Positions 22,008 through 33,860 of a DNA stretch of 64,000 nucleotides are shown one piece after another. Made by a program: the position numbers and the translations under genes. The stretch is from assembly GCA_964023275.1 (NCBI GenBank), contig OZ029920.1, forward strand, positions 517,326-581,325. Direction: 5' to 3'. How positions within the stretch are numbered: position 1 is the first letter of the stretch; each line of letters starts with the position of its first letter. The notes below the pieces were generated by a model, which saw only the letters and a program-made list of their open reading frames with translations, searched no databases and had not been told where the DNA came from. Source of the stretch: Norana najaformis. Lineage: Eukaryota > Annelida > Clitellata > Crassiclitellata > Hormogastridae.

Positions 22008-22080
22008 CTTTTGCGGATTTGAATTGATATAGCGCCGGTCTTTCAGATGGTCTGCGTGACGCAGGGTTGTGTGGTGCTGA
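22008..22080 (-). repeat. GCGCTATATCAATTC repeat, copy 1
   Basis: The minus strand reads GACCGGCGCTATATCAATTC and AAATCCGCAAAAGCCAG. Copies at 25540-25605 and 46600-46690 share CTGCGTCA, GGCGCTATA and GCAAAA..CCAG in order. It is probably the 3' end of a retroelement. Confidence 0.6.
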
Positions 22081-22256
22081 GAACATTTGGACATTTAGAG
22101 TTAAAACAAGAATAATAATGCTGAAAATCCTCAAAATGCAGAATATCTCGAGAAAAATCCTCGAAAAATCCTCCAAGAAACGTAGCCGATCTAGCGACTG
22201 AACGCAACAAATCAACATTTGTGCCTGAATTCTTGGCGTCCTCCAAAGTCCGCGAT

Positions 22257-22257
<1 letters not shown>

Positions 22258-22301
<44 letters not shown>

Positions 22302-22340
22302 TAGTAGTGGTGGTAGTAGTAGTGGTAGTAGTAGTAGTAG
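22258..22340 (+). repeat. (CAG)n and (TAG)n microsatellite
   Basis: CAG units pass into TAG/TGG units, then straight into a beta tail (22345-22400, minus) beginning AATGTTTAACGACAGC. The TAGTAG start of beta modules may have seeded the expansion. Confidence 0.9.
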
Positions 22341-22865
22341 TTGTTGTTGCAATGTTTAACGACAGCTTATGGCATCAAAGGCCTTTGGCATCGACAGGAA
22401 AACATTTTACAGATTTAACTAAGGTTTTGCTTAGTAGCGACCAACGACCTATGCCTTGTGCAGTATACAATGACGCTATAGAAGTTCTCAGGTAATTATT
22501 ATGAAGAGTGAGACGCTTATTATCTTCGCTCTGACACAGCGTCGTTAAATAGCAATAACACTGAATTGATATTTTGTCTTACTAGCATCGTAATCAATAC
22601 ACAGTATCAGGTCGACTTCAATTGCCTTGGCAAAGCACAAGATGTCGATAAGTACTAAATACTACTAAAAATTAACTTTGTTATAATCTGTTTAGACACC
22701 TTTAAATCGTAATGTTCATATCTATTAAGGTTCATTTTCCATCAGTTGTTATCTAAGTCTTATTGTCATCCAGTTCTAGGTGAATTCGAATTATTATAGT
22801 TTTATGTTTTATGATTCGTATTAGTAATCGTAAAATCCAAGCAAACGGGTGCTACAAAAATGCAA

Positions 22866-23040
22866 TGGATTCCGACGATTCAATCCCTCTAACAGCCACG
22901 ATCATTGAGCCCACATTCGGATACAGCTGGAATAGCTGGCCACCAGTTCTTGGATGATGCTGCCCCCCAGTGGCCCATTAAACGTGTTTGTTTGGCGGTT
23001 TCACTAGGCAACCTACAAGATCCGGTTGCCAAGAGATGAG
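22866..23040 (+). repeat. Inverted repeat pair, copy 1
   Basis: CAATCCCTCTAACAG, GTGGCCCATTAAACG, GGCAACCTACAAGATCC and ACCAAGAGA-like segments match the minus strand of 29755-29945 in the same order. Confidence 0.7.
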
Positions 23041-23442
23041 AGCGGGGAGACGTTCGACCAAAAAGTATTCGTAGAATCGTAACTGCAATCAGAAGCCGCG
23101 CAAATAAGCATAATCTAAATTGTTCAAATGAAGAATTGGCATGGTCTTCAACCAATGTAGCTAAGCAAGTTAGCTAAATTTCTGGTGATCTTCTTCATGG
23201 GAGTCGTCCCTGCCACACGTTCTATTGATCTGACTCAGCTTAATATTATTTACGGTACAACATTTTACTTTACCTTATAGCTGCTAAGGTTGGCCCTAAC
23301 CCTATCACCTAAGGAAAAAGCGATTAGAAGTATTCTGGGTTTAACGACATCTTATGGCATCAAAGCCCGTTGACGCCGGAAGGCAGACTTCTTAAATCTG
23401 AATTGACTGTACCAACCCATTAACTTAAACGAAAATGAGCAA

Positions 23443-23480
23443 TATATAGTGTCGATAAAAGACGATTTAAGGGTGTCTAA
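23443..23480 (-). repeat. Pi module
   Basis: TATATA, 16 bases, ATTTAAGGGTGTCTAAACG. A beta tail precedes it at 23336-23375. Confidence 0.8.
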
Positions 23481-24051
23481 ACGTACCTTATCATTATGAG
23501 GTAATTGTTGGAGCGAGTCAAACGACATCTTGGGACTCATACAGGACGTCCGCATGATTGGCACATGACAGTAAGTGTCTTATTGCATACAATGATTGTT
23601 TCTGATTAGAGTTTACGGGGTATTTGGCTTTGGTAACCCTAATTTCCCTTAAATATGAACAGGAAACTGATGTTCTTAAACTCCGAGCTTCAATTTTTCA
23701 GTATTTAATATGGAACAATGTGGAGTTGATTTCAATTGTTCTTACAACCACAATACTTAGTAAAACACTCGATATTACTTTTAAATTATATTTGAGTTGT
23801 CTTCAGACACCTTAAAATAGCTTTCTTCGAAGGAGGGAGGGAGGGTAAACAGACCACGTGTGCTCAATTACATACTAGCAAATCAAGCTGCTTAGATATG
23901 CTATGGGTGAATGGGGGGTAATACAAACACTAATGGTCATATAAAAATTTGTTTAGTAAAAGCATAGAGTGCTTAACGACATCTTATGACTTCCGAACCC
24001 TGCGCTACATCACTTCGACCCATCAGACGAGCGATTGAAAGGGAGACAGGC

Positions 24052-24089
24052 TTATAAACCATAATAAAATGTGATTTAAAGGTGTCTAA
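24052..24089 (-). repeat. Pi module
   Basis: TTATAA, 16 bases, ATTTAAAGGTGTCTAACTT. Confidence 0.8.
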
Positions 24090-24912
24090 CTTAGCCTCTC
24101 GAAATTTAGACAGAATTAGAAGTTTCCTCTTTCTCTTCGAGTATCTAAGTGTCTAACATTAAATGTCTGCGAACTATTAAATGTGACCGAATGTAATTCC
24201 CATCGCTTCATAGTGAATTAATTTTAATTACTTTTATTAAGCGACTTCAGGTAAATATGAAGTGCAAGCGACTTCAGCGTTTTATCTCCTCGGTCTTTGA
24301 GGGCTGGCGGAATGCCACTTCCTCGCCTTCCCACTGGAAGTGTACAGTTGGGGTACTCATTTTATAGCGCAGTTCGTTAGGCGACGCAAGTGGACAAAAT
24401 CTCCACACCTCAGTCCTGATGAGATCTTAATCCCTGGGCTCTGGAATGACAGCAGAAAAGCGGAACGAAACACACACACACGCATGCACACACACACACT
24501 CTGTAGTGTCTGGAGCTTAAACCTTCAGCTAAAATTTCCGTTGTGCCATTTTGCAACAATTCTTGAAGTTTTCTTTGGCAGTTGGACGCATCTTTCTTCT
24601 TTGTTTTCGGATGTTATTTGTCGTATGATGTTTGGTTTGTATTTGTGGCGGATTTGATTTCTGTCGTTTCTGTTTAATGACTGACACAAACCGAATAAAA
24701 TCAGTGAGGGGTTAACTGAGTGCAAATGAAATGCATAGCGAGAGAGAAACACTTTTCAAAAGTGTATAAAAATCTAAGACAGCTGAAAATGTGTAGCAGT
24801 ATTCATTTGATTAATGACTCTCATGTCACTCAGAGCCGGTTTAAGTCGATTTTTCAGTAGAGGAAACGCAAAAAAGCTCCCTGTGTATTTGCAGGCGAAC
24901 GAAAACTTTGGT

Positions 24913-24951
24913 TATATATTGCGTTGGAGAGAGCGATTTAAAGGTGTCTAA
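24913..24951 (-). repeat. Pi module
   Basis: TATATA, 17 bases, ATTTAAAGGTGTCTAAACA. An alpha-like copy follows at 24985-25020. Confidence 0.8.
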
Positions 24952-25084
24952 ACATAGCCTGATTTTGTTAAGAGATTCCAGTATTTGACGATATCTTGCG
25001 GCTACCATAGCCTTTGACGTCTATCTGGCTCTACCTCTTTAAAAGTCCGTGTATTAGCGTTTAAACTAAAATGAGAAATCTGTG

Positions 25085-25495
25085 GGTGTCGTCCATTAAG
25101 GACGTCCACAAAGAGGGAGGTAGGAGTCACTCAAATGCGGACAAATCCAGCAGACAGAGGGCGCGGATAATGCAAAAGCGCTGAATATGCAGTTATTTGG
25201 AACAGACTGCCTTCAACACCAATTTCTGTCAGACAGCAGCCTGCATGACGTTGTATCTAATTAGATTTCCGTTGCCGGACGAAGCATAATCAAAGTAAGT
25301 ACCCCAACCCATAGCACAGTTAGCCCTGCAAGATCAACGGTGTAGCTTAATCTAGGCCTAGTACTCCGTTGGATCGCGGACTCGGCAAAGGGGAAGCGAT
25401 GGGGAATCCCAAATACGAACAAGGAATAAGGATGGGGTTCAAAGTAGGTAATTTTGGCGAACGTTCTTCTTGGGCGACCCCTAAGTAAACGAACA
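25085..25495 (+). mobile_element. GGACGTCC-type element, longest copy
   Basis: It starts GGGTGTCGTCCATTAAGGAC, with TCAAATGCGGACAAATCC soon after. The right end, read on the minus strand, starts AGGGGTCGCCCAAGAAGAAC, a diverged inverted end. It has no coding capacity, consistent with a non-autonomous DNA element of about 410 bp. Ends are tentative. Confidence 0.5.
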
Positions 25496-25539
25496 TGTAA
25501 ATGTAAATGTCAGAAATCTTTCAGCGCCACACAAAAGCT

Positions 25540-25605
25540 GCGTCAGTGAGACTAACGTATAATAGATGCTGGCGCTATACAAAATCAACGCCGCAAAACC
25601 CAGGT
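25540..25605 (+). repeat. GCGCTATATCAATTC repeat, copy 2
   Basis: GCTGCGTCAGTGAGAC, TGGCGCTATACAAAATC and GCCGCAAAACCCAG align with the copies at 22008 and 46600. Confidence 0.5.
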
Positions 25606-25999
25606 TTTTGGGTGAGTTTTACCTTCACGTCTTCCCCGCCCTAGGAATCCAGAAGTTGAAGAATTTTTCCGACTCGCGTCAGTTTTTCTTATGCACCGTC
25701 AAATATGCCAGCAGTAATTCATTGCGATTGAAAGCAAACGATGAATATATAATAGAATATATGATGAAAAAGCTTATGAGAGGAGGAGAAGGAGGACGAG
25801 GAGGACGAGGAGTGATAATTTTTCCTATATTGCCTTTTGCAGACTGTCGTCGTTCTCTGCAGTAACTGATATTCCGCTGCTATATATTATTTGTCATTAA
25901 TTCTGAAGGATTCATCTTATGGCTGCCAGAGCCTTTTACTCGATCTCGGACAATGTCAAACAGCTAATCGATGCAGCGAATTGATGAAAGAACGAGACT

Positions 26000-26037
26000 T
26001 ATATAATATTGGAAAAATCGATTTTAAAGGTGTCTAA
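26000..26037 (-). repeat. Pi module
   Basis: TATATA, 15 bases, ATTTTAAAGGTGTCTAAAC. An alpha copy follows at 26045. Confidence 0.8.
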
Positions 26038-26714
26038 ACTTAGCAAAATAGACGCATCAAGTTTTTAACGACATCTTGTGGCTGCTTTGGTCTTTGACGT
26101 CTACGTTTCTCTATGGATTCCTAACAGCGATTGGGCGTGAAGTTTCAGTGATATAAGGAAGTCGATCAGTGTTTCCCCTGCATTTATCCAGGTTTCAGAC
26201 TGGCATCATCCGAGTTTAGTGCTGTGTTCGTGTTTTACTACAGTCTTCGATTGGCGCACATTCTACAAACGACTTCAATTTCCATTCCTTAACGACATCT
26301 TATGGCTGCACGGGCAGCATATAACGAAAATACACATTGCAGTTACCCCAAGGAGTCCCACAATCAATCAGAAGTCGTCATTTGTGTGATGAATATTCAA
26401 AGATTTTATGCATATTCAAATTATGAAGTAAATCAACTATCTTTGGTAGACGAGCATTTCTAAAGCGCTATTTTAAAGCTAAGCGCAGGTCACCAGCTTA
26501 TATTTAACGAGAGATGGCGCCACGATTTACTAATATACGGAGTAACAACTTTATTATTTACGAGTTCATCCCATATTTTATGACTTCTCGAATACAGTAG
26601 TTTAGATCATAAGATTAATTAATAATTGAAGCTTGTGTCAACTAGCAGGAAGCTATAGCATGGATGGTTTTTGAACTTGCAAAGATATAAGTTAAGGTAC
26701 TGAAATGTCGTGGG

Positions 26715-26840
26715 CAACATTTTATGTCCACTAAGGACGTTCGCTGAATGGTAGAGGTCACCCAAGTGCGCACAAGAGGGTGAAGTCCAAAGCTGAGGTC
26801 CGTATCCAAATTTGGTAAAATAGTTACATCGATGCAGTCC
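26715..26840 (+). mobile_element. GGACGTCC-type element fragment
   Basis: TGTCCACTAAGGACGTTCGC, GTCACCCAAGTGCGCACAAG and CATCGATGCAGTCCCACTC follow the order seen in the longer copy. Confidence 0.45.
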
Positions 26841-26997
26841 CACTCAAACGATAGAAGATAAACTAATTAATTACTACTAAATAATACTAAAAAATAAATA
26901 ATTAATTGATATTAACTAATTAATTAATTAATATTATTAATTAATCAATATTGTTTAATTATTTTTTAGAAAAATCTACTAAAAGGTATCTAAGATA

Positions 26998-27345
26998 AAC
27001 TAAGTAATTAATAGTAAATAATACTAATTAATTAATTAATATTAACTAATTAAATAATTAATATTATTATTAATTAATATTATTTAATTTTTTTTTATAA
27101 AAAGCGACTAAAAGGTATCTAAGATAAACTAAAGCACGGTGCAACAAATTATACCTTATATATGTGCCTATGTACCTATGTATGTATGGCTGCCTAAATG
27201 ACTTTAAATTCATTAAGATCAAAAAGTTAATCAATATGCTAACAGTGCTCAGATAACTAGGAGAGTCGCCACTGGCGAACTCCCGTAGACACGCAGAGCC
27301 AACCGACGAATTCCTAACGAGAGTCGGGAAATTCCTTGACCATCG
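26998..27345 (+). repeat. Direct repeat, copy 2
   Basis: It matches 17505-17870. Here the AT-rich lead is itself duplicated: CTAAAAGGTATCTAAGATAA occurs at about 26978 and again at about 27107, giving a tandem unit of about 128 bp. Confidence 0.85.
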
Positions 27346-27654
27346 AGGTGCTGAGTCCTGATGCCTTTATTAGACTATCTTGCTGATCTTGGGCTGATAA
27401 CTGTGCTACAGCGTGGGGTCTTTTATTCTGGCCCATCCAAGAAATGAACTCTAAATGGATCTAGAACAAGAAAATCTCCCACCGTTGAACCATTGGCTGC
27501 CTCTCTCACTTGTGGACTGACCTTCTGACCTGATTTCTGATTGACATTGGCGGGTCATCGGTTGAATAGACACCGGAGCATTAGAACTTAATAATTTATT
27601 AGTATTATAATTACTTGAGTTGTTGTTTGTAGTAGAGACTGAAAATAACTATAT

Positions 27655-27760
27655 ATAGTTCCGGAAGTCCGCATTGGGCAAAAAACCCTTTTCTCTTTCT
27701 TCTCCGCATTTTGGTTACCCTCAAACCCTTTCCCATCGTCCTATACGGACGACACCCTGG
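27655..27760 (+). mobile_element. GGACGTCC-type element, short copy
   Basis: CCGGAAGTCCGCATTGGGC at one side and CGTCCTATACGGACGACACC at the other, with CCGCATTTTGG between. Confidence 0.45.
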
Positions 27761-28068
27761 TATAGTTGTGTCAGAGAGTTCCTTTGTGTGCGTGTGTAAT
27801 TAGGCTGAGAGGAACTTCTGTAGTTTTATTGTCTCTCTGGATATGCACGTCTTTACGATACGAAAGTCTTCTCAACGCGATTGTCCTCCGAACGTTTTCT
27901 AGGTTGATAGAGCTATATTACACAGAATGAGAATGTTCACCTTGCCGGACTTTCAGCTCAGACTATTCTAAACGATTGTCCGACCGACCGTCGACTATCT
28001 TGCCAGTTCTGCGTGTCTGAATGCAGCAATACAGACTGACTTCTAACTTCTGACCGACTGCTCTGGCC

Positions 28069-28155
28069 GCTGACTTCAGACTGACCTCTGTTCTTGACAG
28101 CTGACTTCAGACTGACTTCTGCTCTTGACTGCTGACTTCAGACTGACTTCTTGTC
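28069..28155 (+). repeat. Tandem repeat of about 31 bp, about 2.7 units
   Basis: Units begin GCTGACTTCAGACTGAC and end GCTCTTGACT or similar. Degenerate GACTGACTTC words extend upstream to 28000. Confidence 0.8.
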
Positions 28156-28866
28156 CGTGTCTGGCAGACGCTTATAAGAATTCTTTCCAGACCTTCTGCA
28201 TTGCGGCTGTACTGCTAGTCGTCCCTGTCGTACTGACCTGCACGTTAGACTAGTTTTCGCCTGTGTCTTCTTCTATTGAGCCGCTAGGCTTCTCAGAGAT
28301 ACCTATTCTGAGGTACCCGTACCTGCTCGCTACTGCAACACAACTCCTAATTATTATCATACTGCGGCTGCTGCTTCGTCGTTGCTGCTGCTGCCGATGA
28401 TACTGTTGCTGCTACCGCTGCTGCTGTTGCTACATGTGGATTTCTGCTCGAGTGGAATCTTTACTTAGATTGCCCTTCTAACCTAGTTCGCTGTATCTAG
28501 TCGTGGCCTCCTGTATCGGCGGCCGACTTCTGAAGATTATGTTACTTCTCAGAAATGGTCAAGGCAACATCTGTCCCTAATGTTTCACTGGCTAGTCTGA
28601 GCAACTGGCCGCTATATACCGAGGCAGCACTTAAGCAGTGTAATGTTCTACAACATCCTACTTACTTACTCCAACTCCCTGATAGTTGTATAGAATTTGC
28701 TTCCTTTTGGCAGCCAGAATGACAGCATTAAACTATGGATGCACTATTAACATTAGGTTCCGTCGTTACATACCTTAAAATAGTTTTCTTCAACTTCATA
28801 TAAAACTCAATTTGTTCAATCGATTGGTTTCAATTAATATCAAGGTACTGCAAACAATTACTAGAT

Positions 28867-28978
28867 AACTCGGCCACTGCCTTGTTAGGGAGTAGTGCCA
28901 GTCCCAAGTCTGGATAAAGGAGGAGGGCGATGGCAACGGCCTCAAATGCCATAAGCTGTCGTTGAACTGAAAAACTAC
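28867..28978 (+). repeat. Beta module, full
   Basis: CGGCCACTGCCTTGTTAGGG, GGATAAAGGAGGAGGGCGAT, GCCATAAGCTGTCGTTGAAC. The nearby pi-like CATACCTTAAAATAG (28770) is degraded. Confidence 0.85.
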
Positions 28979-29754
28979 ACGTACTAAATGCAGTTGCTAA
29001 ATTTGTGCTCCTGGTTCGCTGGGATGCTCGAATGCTTCACGCTGCAACTGAAAATTTTGTCCTGAATGGGTTACGAATAACTTAAAAATCATCATTATAT
29101 ATAACATTATATATACATCATCTGAATCCTTTTTAGATCCTTTACAAGAATATGCAACCAAAAGTTTATCAGGGCAACAAAGTTCACATTTCTTGACAAG
29201 ATTTACACATTTGAAAATTTTAAACTCTAATATTATCGTGTAGGTACATGGAAAGGGTTGGCGTCTGGGGCTTTGCCCAAGACCCGGCCTAGGTATCAAC
29301 CCCCAAAATTCCTCCACCAGTCCACCGTTGAGGAGTAGCTTCGTAGAGGGGAATGAGGGAGGCACACATTACTTCGTGATTCGTGGCCCCGAAAGTCTTA
29401 ATCCAAGCCTGTTTTAGGACTAATACGCGAATCAATGAACGGCATAAGCCTCTCTTATTGTTTTGGACCGAAGAAACCAAGAGATTACGTTACTATTCTG
29501 AGTAATACTAAATGCTTATCTTCTTGGATGGTGGGCTTAAGGGTCGACCTAAGGTGTCAGAAGTTGTCGTTAAACAGAGTACCGTAAAGAACATTAAGCG
29601 GCGCTGTTTCCACAGAGGGCGAGGGAGGGATGACTTCAACAAAGAAGAACGTCAGAAATTTAGGTAACCTGGTTACCTACTTTGGGTGAAGAAAACGTCA
29701 ATTTCAGCTGTGGTCTCTGGACAATTTTGTAGACGTTGATTTGCGTAGCTTACG

Positions 29755-29945
29755 ACGACAATTACGATTCCTCGCTATGGTCTCTTGGTACTGGATCTTT
29801 TAGGTTGCCTTGTCAAACCCCGAGCAACCAGCTTGAATGGGCCACAGTGGGCCAATCATGCCACAGCTCGTGGTCACCTAATGGCCCAATGTTCACTCAG
29901 AAATCTTTACTGTTAGAGGGATTGTATCGTCGGTCAACCCTCTGA
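29755..29945 (-). repeat. Inverted repeat pair, copy 2
   Basis: The minus strand carries the ordered segments CAATCCCTCTAACAG, GGCCCATTCAAGC, GGCAACCTAAAAGATCC and ACCAAGAGA that are also on the plus strand at 22866-23040. Confidence 0.7.
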
Positions 29946-30071
29946 CTTGACTCTGGCATTTAAGTAGCGCCTGAGTTTTTTGAATTCGCGAATACTATTA
30001 CGAGCAAAGAATACAATGTTCGCATTTGCAGTCAAGTGATAAATACATATCATCTGAACGAATATGAGCCT

Positions 30072-30108
30072 TGTATAGAATTGGAGGAAGCTATTTAAAG
30101 GTGTCTAA
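30072..30108 (-). repeat. Pi module
   Basis: TGTATA, 15 bases, ATTTAAAGGTGTCTAAATG. Confidence 0.75.
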
Positions 30109-30715
30109 ATGCAATCAAGTTTTCGTAGGACCATGTGTGTAGCTACATTGCAAACCGCCGTAACTCATCTTACAAAAAATCGTTAGCGGATGTGAACCCC
30201 AGTTGTCATTCGCCTTTTTAAACGAATAAAATGTATAAAATAGAGGTAAAATAGGATCGACTTTAACTAGCCAAGGCGACTGTATCTTGTACTGTATGTT
30301 ATGAAAGTTGGAAGTCAGAGGACCTGGCGGTCACAGCATGTCGTTAATAATGGAAAATAGTGATTTTCAAAACGTCGTGATGCCAAAAGACGTCGTTAAT
30401 CATTTGAAACTACAACTTCTAACCACAAAGTCGCGACATATGACTTTGCATATAATATAATTATCAATATGAAAATAAAATATAAAGTCCCATTATAACT
30501 ACCTTGTTCTGTGATAAAATTAATTCTAATCGTACCATACCTTTAATTGGCTTTCTTCGAAGCTATATAAGATTTTCCTTTAATTGCTGTCGGGTATGTA
30601 AACGATGTGTTTCATTATGGTAAAGTCGATGGCGGCACAAGATGTCATTAAACATTCAATAACACTAAAAAGTACTAAGCTGTATTCGATACGCTTAAAA
30701 TGTGTTGCTCTTCTG

Positions 30716-30877
30716 ATATATATATATATAATATATAATAAATATATATATATAATATATATAATATATATAATATATATAATATATATATATATACGAT
30801 TAGAATATATATATATATATAATAAATATATATATATATATAATATGTATAATATATATAACATATATATACGATTA

Positions 30878-30915
<38 letters not shown>
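30716..30915. repeat. AT microsatellite block
   Basis: TA repeats broken by ATAATATATA units and two copies of ATATACGATTAGAATATAT. Long open frames of Tyr and Ile here are low complexity. Confidence 0.95.
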
Positions 30916-30918
<3 letters not shown>

Positions 30919-31244
30919 TATCTGTGTGTGTATCGGGTGGTGTTATATAAATAAATAATTAATTAATTAATCAATTAATCAATTAATTAACCAATTATAT
31001 AAATCGGATGGTGTTATATATATATATATTATATATATATAATTAATTACATCGAGTGTTAGACTTATGACTGCCAGGCCTATTAGCGCTGACCCTACAT
31101 TAAATGACGATGGTGAATATCAAACAAACTTGGGGTTTGGTTCCGACAGTTTAATGATATCTTATTGCATCACGGCCGGTGACGTCGGCAAGAAACTGTT
31201 TTAAACATTTCCCCCATTTAGACGTATTCTTATCTGAAGTGCAA

Positions 31245-31359
31245 GTAGTAGTTCCTCAGTTTATCGACACCTTATGACATCTAAGGCCGTTGCCGTCGCC
31301 CTCCTTCTTTATCCAGGCTTGGGACTGGCACTACCCCCAAACAAAGCAGTGACGGAGCT
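31245..31359 (-). repeat. Beta module, full
   Basis: TAGTAGTTCCTCAG, ATCGACACCTTATGACATCT, GCCCTCCTTCTTTATCCAGG, AAAGCAGTGACGGAGCT. The left arm keeps only its tail. Confidence 0.85.
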
Positions 31360-31380
31360 GAAAATATGAAAGAAAAAGGT

Positions 31381-31419
31381 TTATTTCTCGATGGAAAAAG
31401 CGATTTTAAGGTGTCTAAG
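31381..31419 (-). repeat. Pi module, TATA lost
   Basis: TTATTT, then GCGATTTTAAGGTGTCTAAG. An alpha-like copy with ACTGACGTCAGCG follows at 31440-31490. Confidence 0.65.
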
Positions 31420-32159
31420 TGTCGCCTTGTAGGAATACCAAGTGTGTAAGGACATCTTGTGGACGTCAGAGCCACTGACGTCAGCGATACATATGCCCTG
31501 CTACGAACCACTATGTGTAACGTTTCTTTGTAACAACGCTGGGTCATTATGAAGATTAACACCTGATTAACATCTTATTAGCATATATATGTAAATTTGA
31601 TTAACGTCGCCCTCCGCTTTTATCCAGGCTTCGGTCTGGCACAACCCGACTAGAGTGCAGTGATGGGTCTTACTACGGTGTTCGGGTGGTGCCAGATCTT
31701 AGCCTACAAGCTGATGTGTATATAGCATGAATTTATAATATTATATTAATTCATAATATAAATATAATATAATATAATAATATAACATAATGTAATGTAA
31801 TGTAATTCAATATAATATAATATAAAATAATATAATATAATATAATATAATATAATATAATATAATATAATATAAATGTAATATAATATAAATGTAATAT
31901 AATATAAATGTAATATTATATAAATATAATATAAATGTAATGTAATATTACATAACATAAATATAGCTATAAATATAAATTTAAATATAAATGTAAATAT
32001 AAATATAAATATAAAGCATTAATAATACAATTTAATACAAATTTTATATTGTCCATCCAAACTGGACAGCACCATCTAAAAAGAAGCAGACGTACTTCAA
32101 CAGCTATGACCAAATAAGACGTCGCTAAGCAATCGCCACTCCAAAATATCAGGATCTCC

Positions 32160-32196
32160 TTGGACACCTTTAAATACGTTTATTCAGCGTTATATA
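32160..32196 (+). repeat. Pi module
   Basis: TTGGACACCTTTAAATACG, 15 bases, TATATA; partner of 6350-6386 with equal spacing. Confidence 0.8.
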
Positions 32197-32621
32197 TTTA
32201 TCAATTTCGGATTTCTCATAGTTTTCATATTCCAGTTCATGATGTAAACGAATGTCGATTAGAACGGCTTTGGGATCCCCAAGATGGCACTAAGAAGTTG
32301 GTAATGTAACTCTGTCGTCTGTCTTCTCTGTTCTCTCTCCCTCTGGAAGTAAATTGCCACAATGCCTTGGATACTAATGATAAAATTTATAATCCTTCTC
32401 ATGTTCTTAAACTCCAAACATCAATTTTTGAAAATTATTAAGGATCAAAATAATATCGATAATGTGTGCGTGTGCGTGTATGCGTGTGCACGAGTACGTA
32501 TATGTGTGTGTCTGTGTGTGTTTTTAAAATGGGGTAGGATAATGAATGATTTTGTCGGCCCTAAGATTTCTTAAAACGCTGGATAGTACTATAAATTTAT
32601 TAGACCTGGTTAGAAACCTGT

Positions 32622-32735
32622 AACTGCCCCACTGCCTTTAGTCAGATAGTGCCAGCCCCAAGCCTGGATAAAGAGGGAGGGCGACGTCAAGGGCTTTTGT
32701 TGTCGTAAGATGTCGTTAAACAGGGGAACTAATAG
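32622..32735 (+). repeat. Beta module, full
   Basis: CCCCACTGCCTTTAGTCAG, AAGCCTGGATAAAGAGGGAG, GTCGTAAGATGTCGTTAAAC. Partner of 5810-5932. Confidence 0.85.
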
Positions 32736-33137
32736 TTTAAACCGGTTTTCACAACATTAAATAAACCTCATTTCAGACCATTGGCTAAAGTCAACGGAAC
32801 ATCATTATACATACACTAATGTCGCGGTCAACAGCCACGAGAGCCACAAGATGCAAAAAAAGACTCGATAAAGTATGTGCGACTTCAACTTCTTAGCCTC
32901 GGCGTATGAAGGCTGGCGGAAATGTTCTCACTGATGGTGAAAATTTGTAGGTATTTTGTAGCCCAGATCGTTAGGTGGCGCAAGTGGACAAAATCTCGAA
33001 ATCTCAAATCGTATGCGGATTTTAATCCCGACCTCTTGACTGACAGTCGGAAAACAAGCATTACGTTTGTTCGTGCGTCTGACTATATATGGCTTAACGT
33101 TCAACTTTAAAAAGGTGTGAAAATTTTATGAACTACA

Positions 33138-33395
33138 GTGCAGCGTCGTACCTTCTCGGCGATTGGGCCCTCTGCGTGGAATGGCCTCCATTGGCTAAAG
33201 TCAACGGACCATCATTATAGGCTACATACACTCCATAACAATCTGCGTCTCCTTCTAACGAGGAATGTGAGGTATACTTTTCACCTACAGTTAAAAACTG
33301 TTCTATTTCGCCGGAGCTGGGCTAGGAGAGCCCCTGGGTATGCTACTTGAAAGTGCGCTATATCAATCGTCTAAAAAATGAATGAAGGATTGAAA
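33138..33395 (+). pseudogene. CR1-like LINE, 3' end remnant
   Basis: RRTFSAIGPSAWNGLH is followed by an inserted segment and then HNNLRLLLTRNVRYTF and a GTGCGCTATATCAATCGTC end. Partner of the left-arm remnant at 5200-5410. The insertion at 33190-33234 is absent there. Confidence 0.75.
33190..33234 (+). repeat. 45-bp insertion copied from nearby sequence
   Basis: ATTGGCTAAAGTCAACGGAC plus CATCATTATA and CATACACT match 32780-32818, about 410 bp away on the same strand, except for a 4-base addition and a substitution. CCTCC/CTCC flanks both ends. The left arm has the uninterrupted LINE tail. Confidence 0.75.
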
Positions 33396-33490
33396 GAGTA
33401 CCAAAACATTTGAAACTTGTGAATGGATCAAATACTAGCTCTACAAATACGCCCATTTAAGATCTGTCTTGCTATGAAAATAGACAAGGG

Positions 33491-33660
33491 GTCATCCATG
33501 CAGGATGTCCACAAAATAACCTATATTGGACCACTACCTCTCCTATCTGCATTTGGCATAATTGTCCCACGCCATCATTTGTGCGGGCACCCACAATGCA
33601 ACTGATTAATGAGGCCTTGCGCGGCTGATGGCGCTGCGGTGTGGGGTACTTGAAATTGTG
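33491..33660 (+). mobile_element. GGACGTCC-type element fragment
   Basis: Right-arm partner of 4943-5127: GTCATCCATGCAGGATGTCC, CTGCATTTGGCATAATTG and GGTGTGGGGTACTTG. Confidence 0.5.
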
Positions 33661-33823
33661 TATGCGTAATTACCTTTCAATCTGAACGGCTTATTTGTGT
33701 TCTGAATTTCCGAACTTCAGTTTTCGAATTTAAAGTAAGTTAAGATGAGGTTGATTTGAATGATCTTCACAACCATAATATTTCGTAAACCACTCGATTA
33801 TGCTATAATATTATAGACTGCTT

Positions 33824-33860
33824 TGAGACACCTTTAAATCGCTTTTTGCAACGCTATATA
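33824..33860 (+). repeat. Pi module
   Basis: TTGAGACACCTTTAAATCGC, 15 bases, TATATATTGAACCC. Confidence 0.8.

Larger units (their letters stand above)
9795..30700. repeat. Central module mosaic between the arms; no gene recognised
   Basis: The central 21 kb is a mosaic of pi, alpha, beta and gamma modules plus microsatellites and small element fragments. Alpha copies lie near 10665-10700, 11605-11650, 11815-11850, 12535-12575, 12895-12930, 13790-13815, 14215-14250, 18425-18470, 18598-18640, 19145-19175, 20290-20325, 25910-25945, 26045-26085 and 30600-30645. Weaker pi copies are near 12187, 12495, 12820, 14160, 15670, 22692, 23803, 28775 and 30540. Stretches with no module I recognise are 15330-15560, 18060-18400, 20350-21990 (microsatellites aside) and 27350-28700. 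No open frame has convincing coding character. Confidence 0.75.

Noticed and set aside
30580..31958. Tyr/Ile-rich open frames
   Set aside because: AT microsatellite translations.
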